From Cephalotrichum gorgonifer (taxonomy: Eukaryota > Ascomycota > Sordariomycetes > Microascales > Microascaceae), in NCBI GenBank assembly GCA_900312665.1, contig ONZQ02000001.1, positions 3,180,615 through 3,232,659 on the forward strand: a stretch of DNA of 52,045 bases. Reading direction: 5' to 3'. Each line of letters opens with the position of its first letter. Positions within the stretch are counted from its first letter, which is position 1. The position numbers and the translations under genes are program-made. Below the pieces are notes generated by a model. It was not told where the DNA came from and made no database searches. It saw only the letters and a list, made by a program, of their open reading frames with translations. Below, one piece after another: positions 44,021 to 52,045 of the stretch.

Positions 44021-47000
44021 ATGCTCGTACCTTGAGAGCTACGATATGATCAAAGACTTCCTACACGCGAGTACCCGTATGCTGTATCCGCCGCCGACAG
44101 AGTCTCGGCCGAGGCAGGGTGCCGCTAGAACAACATGGCCGCCACCGCCCTGGACGGACGGGAAACACCACGATAACCACCACATTACACTCCCCGCGCA
44201 CAAGCGGCAGTGGGACCCTCGGGAGAGCAAGGGACAGGGCGCGCCCGTGCGTTGATATCATGCAAGTAGGAGAAGCATGGGGTACCATGAAGTTATATGG
44301 CTCTTGAAAGTTGATACGAGTACCACCAGCATGAGAGTATAGAGTATGTATACTCTGAAGATACGGCGGGGACGAATCGAGGGTTAGAAATTGGAACCCT
44401 CCTTCCTCCCGGCCTGGAGTCGTCCCATGTTACTTCCTCCCTATGGCACTCTGTATTATCCCCATTACGAGATAAAAAGAGATACCGCCATACCCGTACC
44501 CCCATCCTCATCCAAGTACGTACCCTCATGCTTCCGTTTGTCAACTGTGGGGCGCTTTGACAGGGCACATCAATGGGAATCCACAGAGGGTGATTGTCAT
44601 TTGGCAGGGATCCCCCATTAGCGCCACTAGCTGTGGAGACAGGTAGGAAGCAGGTCAGATCAAGCACCGAAGTATTCTGGCTACCCGCCCGCCTATCCGC
44701 ACCCAACTGCGACGGAGTAGGCGTGCATTGCAGCGGTCGCCTGTGCAGCAAGATCAAGGTGCGTCGATGGAGATCAGGTCGAGGCCATACTATTGACGAC
44801 AAGGCGCTCCTGCCTGATCATTGAAGGAAATGGGTATGTTAGGCCCAGTTGTCTGATAAGGACACCACCTAATGAGTGTGATCATGAGCACGAGTACGAG
44901 CAGCTCCTTCCCTCGAAGTATTTGAGGTATTTTTGGGCGCCTTCCCTCCTTCCCTGTGCTTAACGAACGTTTAGACACGTTTGCTTCCGTCCTCGTTAAC
45001 GGTGGTTATCTCCAGCTTCCTGGGCCGAGAAGTGCTGACGAGGTCGCTCGCACAGTACTCTACAGCTCATAAGTACCTGACAGGGGTATCAAGAAGTACC
45101 GCAACTCCCCCCTCCCCCCCCCAAAAAAAAACCCACTAAGTATCCAAGATCCCAGCCTCTCTGCAGCACTTGTACTCAAAGGGAAGCAGCAATCCATCTA
45201 CGAGGACAAGGATGGTACCGAGGGCGATCAGTCATGGGCAGGCAGAGCAAGTATCCATAACAGACAAGCACGAACTGGGAACTTCAAGGTTGAAGGAGTC
45301 GGTAGATCCACCCCTCCTTCTTGGTTTCCCATCACGATTCCTTCAATCCGATGTAATAGCGAGCGGCAATATAGCCATCCATGAAAAACGGGTCACGATT
45401 TGCCGGGCGGCTTATCCATGCAAGCGATCCGATCACCGACGAGAAAAAGAAAGCAATCCAGGTGGAGACCATTCTTCGTACTTTACTCAACGAGAGAGAA
45501 GAAGGCGGGGGGGAGGGGGTCGGAAAAGAACAAAGTGGAGAGACATGGATCCTTACTCGGCACGAGTCTTCGTGCTCCACTTCCCCAAGTCAGCCTCTCG
45601 ATTTTCGTCGTCTTTGCCATATTCGAGTCCCACGCCTGTCTTCAGCCCAGGTGGGCGAAACCCATCTCCGAGGTATGACTGGACGGAGGTCTGTCCCAAT
45701 TGAAGTGAAGGGAGGGAACACCATGTGTGCGTCCAGATTCTTGTGTGTTTGTGGATATACTCGTATCCTATGGATGAGCCATGGCTGATGACGTTCTTGA
45801 CTGACAACGTGGCCATTGTTTTGGGGCCCCTGTTTTAGTCCTCATTACCATGTTTCGTGGCCGCCCTGGACTGGCTGGATTAGCCGCCCGATCCCGCAAC
45901 CCAGAGAGATCAGCAGGGAGCCATTACAATAGGCGGGACACCCGGACGCCACCCAGCCAAATTCATTTCGATGGAACACACTGCCAGCCACAGTGTCAAT
46001 CAACCCCCCTCGGGAAAAAAAAAAAAGGTCTGGCTGGTCTATCCCTCCTCATGGGTCGCGCAGAGGACTCGGGTTACAAACTCCTCGCGGTCGTCCGAAC
46101 GGGCTAGCTATCGTCACTACCCTACCACCCCCTTTCCTTGCCCACCATCCCCACCCACCATCAAAGTCCCTAGTCGGGAACAAGTACTCCATCCGTCTCG
46201 ACGGCTGTGGAAATGGGGCGCATCCCCCTCGTCCAGCTTCCCGTCTTCCCGAGATATGTCTCAGTCAGACCGATCACAGGGAGGGGAAGGGAGAGGGGTG
46301 CGCAAAAGCTCACTCTGCCTTGAAGGATCGTCTGGTTTGTTGCATTAACCCCCGCTGGCAAACCAAACTCTTTGCCAGTGGTCGGTGCGGAATTGGACCG
46401 ATGAGGAAGACTCGCCAGTCCCGGATCTTGATGATCCAATCTCGGCTGTATCTCGACAGAAAGTCAGCTGCTCTCTCCCTTTCCAAAGGACGTCGGGGAG
46501 TCCTCGTCTCGCAATTACCCTCGAACCCAGAGCCTGGCACTCCGTTCAAGTACCTGCGTTGTGGTAAGATAGTATCCGCCACTCACTTTTTCGAGATCCT
46601 CGGGGTGCTTTGGAGCACAGCGCAGGACTTATGCTCCATCGTTTTTTTAGAGTGACACCGCGGATCGCTCATCTGCATATGCATACATGGTTCCCCCTTG
46701 CAAGTTCAATTCAATGCCTGCCTGTAGTACCAGCTTACTGAGGGGAATCGTGCATGTCAATTCCCCTCCCCCTCCCCTGCCTTTGGTGCGTGCTATTTTT
46801 GAATCGCGCCCCCATCCTGCGTCCTCCACAGATGCAGGCAAACGCTTCAAACAGATACTCCCGCGCCCATCGAGCATTGCCTGCACAAGTGCCGTCATCG
46901 CGCCGCCTGCAATGGGGCAAAGTATGCACGGCTCATTCAGAGCCTCCACGGGAGCATGCACCTCAACGCAGCGGGCATATTTGAGCGGTGATATAGTCGC

Positions 47001-48296
47001 CGATCAAATGTCGATGATGCTCCCTGGGTCCACTCTGTCGAGTTTATTCCAACCTTACTCAGTACTCGAGCTCACACGAGCGTACTCGGGTGTATCTGGG
47101 GATTCCATTCTCTGCCAACGTCTCATTGCCTTTTTTTTTTTTCGACAACATACACCCGCCATTGTTCAGGGGGCGAAATGAAGGGATCCCGGACACCCCC
47201 CATGTGACACGCCATCCGTTTATTCATGGCATATTGCGAATACGACGGTTGATCAGGATCTGCGGAGAGCCGTAGCCTGGGCATTGATAACTAGATCTCT
47301 CTAGTCCATCAGCCCTAACGCCACCGCCCCCGATGTCTCAGGACGCTCGCTCTGCCAGAGAAGGGAAATTGGAGACCGAGGGGGGCGTCAAAGCCGAAGG
47401 ACTTTCTCCCAGCCGTTCCCGGTAAGCCAGGAACGCGACGCTGGCTGGGGGGGGGGCAGGTCTGTGCTGTGCTATAAAGAAGACGTGTTTTTTTACGATG
47501 TTTCAGGGGGGTCAGAGACCATGGCGCGCGCCATTCCAGTCCTGTGCTACCCTCCTCCTTCCATTCATTACACGAATCGCATACACATATTAACGAAGTG
47601 GCAAGGGCTCCGTCGAGTCCACTAGTACGCCCAAGGGATCGCCTCTGTTTCTTCCAGCGCGGACAATATTCGTCACACATTAATCACCGTCCCAATGTTG
47701 CGCCCGCATATCGCCGCTAACCTGCTGCAAGTCGGACCGCACTCGAGCAAACATCTTCAAACCCGGGATCGTGGTCTTGGGTGCAGAGTCCCGTCACCCG
47801 CCGCCTGCCTATGTCCAGAAGCACCCAATTATAGTTTGCAAAGGAAAAAAAAGTCGCCCATATACAAGTTTGTATAGGCTGAACCGGCATTCATGGCGGA
47901 GAATTCTCCCATCACCTGCGCTTCCATTCTAGCTGCAAACCTGCGGGTGTGTTGCCTCGCCCGCAACCCCCCCCCTTTTTTTCTTCTTCCCGCTGTGCAT
48001 ATCCATCGAGAACAAATCCATGTACGAGTATGGAGTACATTGGTCTTCGGCAAGGAGGATGTTCCCAGCCGCCTCGCACTTTGGGTGGCGCGTCGTCCCC
48101 AGAGACGCTGTGAGCAGGGATTCCCGCACCCTTGGCCCAAGCACTCGCATATGAGCCAATGCACAGCGGCTATGTACGTGTCGCCGAACGACCAATTAGA
48201 ATGGCGCAATGGTATGCACGAGGGAAACTGGGGTGGCTCGCTCCGTTTCAGACGGGACGCCCCCCCCCTTCTACCCCATGTCCCATCCTTGTCCCT

Positions 48297-48328
48297 CCCA
48301 CGCCCACGCCCACGACCACACCCACACC
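48297..48328 (+). repeat. (CCCACG)n degenerate hexamer repeat
   Basis: CCCACG units grading into CCCACA, in non-coding DNA. Confidence 0.75.
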
Positions 48329-50441
48329 ATCCTTGCACCAACCAGTCTTTCCCAGCCTTTTCTGTCTTTTTTCTTTCCTTTCTTGGTTGGTGCTTGCCTC
48401 CATTATCAGGCTCTCAATCCCCTGATCCCTCACTGCCCCCCAAAGAAATTGATGAGTGGGACTTGGTAGCATTATCGAGGGGGAATAAGACGACGCTAGG
48501 AGGAGAACGCGCACGCTCCCGCACCATTTCCCTTTTGAATGGACACCTCGGAGCCAGAGTCTTTCCCTGTCGGGAACGATCTCATGGCCGGTCTTCCCTG
48601 TCGACCAGGATAACGGCAGGGTCTCCACCCGTCGAGCCTGATCCTTGAAAACTTGCACGCGGACGGGTCTCCGGTTACATTTGAGTATTAATCCGTGTAA
48701 CAGCACAATGCTGGTTCGCCCTCGACCCTAGTCGTAACGCCTGTTGGTTTGTTAGTGGAATAGCATCCCATAGATGAGGTCGCTGGTCACTTGTGCCAAT
48801 GAGGAGATGGCAGCCACTAAGGGGTTAAGCAGGTGGACGGGCGATAAACTGAACCCCGGGGGGTGCTCTCGAACTGAACGCCTTTTTGCGCATCTGGGTG
48901 AGGTACGGAACCTCGGGTCGTGTTGACAACGTAGGGCACCGGGGCCAGGTACGCGCACAGCAGTCTCTCACCTCTCCCGGACTCGTATGTACAGGTACCA
49001 CTCCTTGCATCGCTTGAGGGTATCATCCTTGGACACGCTGCCCTGTGCGGAGACCAGTGCCCACAAGCATGGAGTTACTAGTACTCGGCATCGGGGGTGG
49101 TTCCGTTTCCTGCTGCACCGCATCAACGAATGCAACGGCGCTATACTCGTTCGGAATAGATCTCGAGTCGCTAAGCAAACGACCGTGCTTCGCCCGATAT
49201 TTTCCTACCTCAGTCGCAGGGAGTGGGAGCGGAACCCTGGATCCTTGCTCCACAGGAGCGGGGGAGGGGACGGAGGCATGCAAGCGGGGTCGGTCGGTGG
49301 CGTGAGAGGCGATATCTTGCAGGGGGTGTGCCAACTCGGTCTTCTCCACGAACGGGATCTGCAACCGAGATAGCGGTGGTACACGACGGGCAAAGATCAC
49401 TTGGGGCCATTCGACTCTACGATTGCCTTCACCGGAGGACAGGTGCGAGCAGGTTTGGAAGAGGTGAAATAACAATCCAAAGTCTCCCGGCTATAGAGTG
49501 CCCTGACCCGAGGTCGGCTCCTCTACGGGGGCTTCTCCGTATTTTCAGTCTCCACCGTAGTAAGGCCGCTGGATACACACCACCTGGGGATTCGGCGTCT
49601 CGAGGGATCTTACTACTCGCACAGAGAAACCGCGCATCACACGAAACTGAGTAGGGCATGGTCCGTCTGGGCTGACAAAGGCGGTCCGCTCCGGGAGCCC
49701 CTAGGAGCAATCACGATCCGTAGCCATTAACGGTAGTCGCTTTTGGATATATCGATTCCGCTTTCCCTATTACAACCTTCAAGTCCGAGTACTCGTTGGC
49801 CATCACTAGCGCATCGATAGCTTAATCTGGGCGGGCACGGAGTACAAACACAGAGTACATGACCTCGTTGCGACGGCTGACAAGTTATTGTTCTTCGCGC
49901 CAAAGCTCAAGTGTACAAAGGGGACGAGAGACAATGCTACATCGGGGGGCCGATTTTGCAAGGTTTCGCAAAAAATGGGCCAATCACCGCTCACCACGTC
50001 TCGCAGCCATCTCGCACCACCAAAAAGGAAGGAAAAGGGTCGTCACCAGCCGATATCACTCGTCTTTCTAATCGCCCACCACTTGGACAAGGGGCTCTGA
50101 ACCCCCCCCTTACCTCCCAACCTTGGCCCCCAATACTATCAGGCACTTTTTATTCCCTCCGCTGACTGGGAATGTTTGCCATTGTCCGTCTACTTTTTTT
50201 GGTCTTTTTTTTTTTTTACGTGGCTCGAGGCCAGGCGAGATGGATGGTAATGGTGTGGGCGTATTACTATGCTCACCGAGCCGAGGAGAGAGAAGGAGGG
50301 GTGTTTGGTTGAGGAAGAATCTCACTCCCCACCTTTTGAGATTCTGGTATAAGTTAGTCGATGTCCCTTTGGAAGCAAGTGCCCTCGGGATGCCCATAAT
50401 CTTTGTTTCCCCCTCCGTTTCCTCCGATGCCTGCCTCGATC

Positions 50442-50468
50442 ACGAGTATGAGTACAAGTACTCGTACG
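50442..50468 (+). repeat. Inverted cluster of the GAGTAC family
   Basis: ACGAGTATGAGTAC is followed by AAGTACTCGTACG, so the two halves are near-inverted copies and could form a cruciform. Confidence 0.7.
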
Positions 50469-50960
50469 ACCACGAGGAGAATCCTTCTCTGGTCTAGACG
50501 CTAGGCGGGGATCGACCTCGGACAAGCCCCCCGGTGTCACGAGCCAGGGCCTGGCCTCAAAAGACGGCCGCAGCAACCATACCATGGTGGAGTAGTATCA
50601 CCGGTTATCCCGTTCTTGGAGACCCACTCCCGGGGTGGGGCCAAGGAATCCCTCCGATCAACGAAGACGAGTCCTTTCTTTGGCCAATGACTAAATCAGC
50701 AATCCCCATGCCCGTCTAGGAGTACGAGTGCTTTACATGGTGGGAATGTGTTCGGCAGCTCCCTTGTTCGCGAGCCTGGCCTTCTAGTGCGCCAGCACGC
50801 TATTACAGAGCACGATACTTTGGTTCCAGAGGAGGAGCAGTAATGGTACTGGAGTGGCGTTCGCCGAGACAGTGCTCTCCTCTCCCTTCTACAGGTCAGT
50901 CGTTGCGGTTAGCAGGATCGGGTGCATTGTACATGATCGCGCATGCCCACCCTTCCTGTC

Positions 50961-50976
50961 GTACTCGTACTCGTAC
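50961..50976 (-). repeat. (GTACTC)n hexamer repeat
   Basis: GTACTCGTACTCGTAC, two and two-thirds perfect units, followed by ATACATAG. Confidence 0.9.
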
Positions 50977-51177
50977 ATACATAGTATTCTAGATACCTGG
51001 AGGGATGCTGTAGAGCACACCGGCGGTTTGAACTTACTTTTTCTTTCGAAATTAGATGCCGCAAAGACTTCCCTTCCCCCCCTCCTTCCGGCGACGCAGA
51101 CGCGGAGGGGGGCCTATATACACCCATCCGCGCTCGCCCTGGCCCACACCTCGTGCTGGAGAGGGAGGGATTCTCCC

Positions 51178-51189
51178 GGGGGGGGGGGG
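51178..51189 (+). repeat. G12 homopolymer
   Basis: Twelve consecutive G in non-coding DNA. Confidence 0.85.
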
Positions 51190-51880
51190 TCTACTGACCA
51201 AGTCATCTACCCGGACGGTTTCCTCCGTGGAACAGCCAGCCAGCCAGCCCCATGGCCTTGGAGGGCGCCAAGGCGAGAGGGCGAATGACGATGGGCGCTG
51301 GAGGCGGACGTAGAAGATATAGCTTGTTCGTCCTCACAACTACAGCGAAGAAATACCCCGTTCTACAAGTAGCCTTAGGGTAGGGAAGCGAGCCCTGAGT
51401 CGGGCTACCCAGCATGTCAGGCGGCAAACGGTCCCCTCCATGCAGGCTCCAGACCAGCGAGCGGGAGGTAGGACGCGGACATATAATAGGCGAGGTGGGA
51501 GGATATCCTAACAGCCTTCTTATTGATAATGGTTTGTATATTTACATACATTCTCTGCCATCCCGTGGAGGGCGTGTCCGTTTTATGTCGGACGGGCTTG
51601 GCCGTCACCCCGCGCGGATAGCGGGCGTCTCGCCATACGACAGGTCAGAAAAAAAAGGACGATCGTATGAAGACACGAAGTCTTGCTGTCCTGGTTCTCA
51701 TATTGCACTCTATTTAGGCATTCATTTCCGTCGTTTCGTATAGCACGTGCAAGAAGGAGAGAGAGAGAAAGTGGACCATCGCACGGGATGTTGGACAACG
51801 GGACAAAGCGGCCAGCTGGCAAGGTGACACCTGTATCTCCGGGGGGGGAGGGAAGGGAGGGGGCCGATATCGTACAACGG

Positions 51881-51901
51881 TGTGTCGTGTGTCGTGTGTC
51901 G
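51881..51901 (+). repeat. (TGTGTCG)3 heptamer repeat
   Basis: Three head-to-tail TGTGTCG units. Confidence 0.85.
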
Positions 51902-51967
51902 CCCAGAGACACGCCATCAGGAATGGTGCGGATCTCGCATACGGGGGAGAGCCCACCTCTCGGGAAT

Positions 51968-52035
51968 AGTGAGAGGGAGGTGGAGGGGAAGAGGGGAGGA
52001 AGGGAAGAGAAGGGGAGGGGGGGGGGGGGGGGGGG
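51968..52035 (+). repeat. Purine tract ending in G19
   Basis: An almost pure A/G stretch of about 68 bp with one T (51981) that ends in nineteen G (52017-52035). It is a candidate for triplex or quadruplex formation and for assembly error. Confidence 0.8.
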
Positions 52036-52045
52036 TAGGATGTGT

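Larger units (their letters stand above)
37111..52045. other. Long gene-free region upstream of stuA
   Basis: Nearly 15 kb in which I find no recognisable protein, tRNA or transposon. Frames up to about 250 codons exist, but they overlap on both strands, lack domains and follow low-complexity DNA. The region is rich in TACGAGTA/TACTTGTAC-type words, TACGGAGTA words, microsatellites and G-runs. There is no marked AT-rich shift, so it does not look like a strongly RIP-mutated repeat. It is either extended stuA cis-regulatory DNA, lineage-specific non-coding DNA, or decayed repeats. Confidence 0.55.

Noticed and set aside
47893..48648. Plus-strand frame of 251 codons with ATG
   Set aside because: It has the longest ATG-started frame in the desert, but crosses a (CCCACG)n repeat and a C-run, with no domain and two overlapping antisense frames. 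RNA-seq would settle it.
52017..52035. Possible telomeric or chromosome-end signal at the right edge
   Set aside because: It is a G homopolymer; no TTAGGG/CCCTAA repeats are present.
1..52045. CRISPR array, prokaryotic mobile element or secondary-metabolite cluster
   Set aside because: No regularly spaced repeats, integrase/transposase, PKS, NRPS or terpene cyclase is seen; gene structures are intron-containing and fungal.

Overview
The window is nuclear DNA of a filamentous ascomycete (Pezizomycotina, most likely a Sordariomycete). The evidence is the gene set (an ApsA/Num1-type cortical PH protein, the APSES regulator StuA, a Rev1-like single-BRCT protein, UBC12, mitochondrial ketol-acid reductoisomerase), GC-rich third codon positions, and short introns (about 40-200 nt) with GTRNGT donors and YAG/AAG acceptors. 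I cannot name the species. Ten protein genes and one tRNA can be supported. All exon models are mine, read from splice signals and reading-frame continuity.

Layout. 1-1961: no gene seen. 1962-5104: a HAD-family haloacid dehalogenase (minus) divergent from a four-exon, six-helix membrane protein of unknown function (plus). 5105-11999: a 6.9 kb gap without a credible gene. 12000-16220: the apsA/NUM1 homologue. 17507-18542: UBC12. 19501-20954: ilv5/KARI, with Gcn4/Cpc1-type sites upstream. 21378-21448: tRNA-Gly(CCC), followed by two related non-coding units. 22031-23518: a fold-type-II PLP ammonia-lyase/racemase. 23800-25920: a DHA1-type MFS transporter (minus). 28155-29583: the proline gene pro2/proA. 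30661-31545: a BRCT protein (minus). 33605-35897: stuA (minus) with a long candidate leader up to about 37.1 kb. 37.3-52.0 kb: nearly 15 kb with no recognisable gene, rich in short repeats.

How the genes relate. Three genes belong to amino-acid metabolism: KARI (Ile/Val), a Thr/Ser-type dehydratase whose possible product 2-oxobutyrate enters the KARI pathway, and gamma-glutamyl-phosphate reductase (Pro). KARI and the proline gene both carry perfect TGASTCA sites 5' of the gene, as expected for general amino-acid control. Two genes (apsA and stuA) belong to developmental pathways in Aspergillus (nuclear positioning and conidiophore morphogenesis), and both sit beside unusually long non-coding DNA. 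I see no secondary-metabolite cluster, CRISPR array, intact transposon or mobile cassette. The most unusual signals are the long gene-free flank of stuA with its dispersed TACGAG-type hexamer repeats, a tandem-duplicated Gcn4-like element before ilv5, a possible array of LC8-type QT motifs in ApsA, a duplicated unit after the tRNA, and long mono-G/mono-C tracts across the window.
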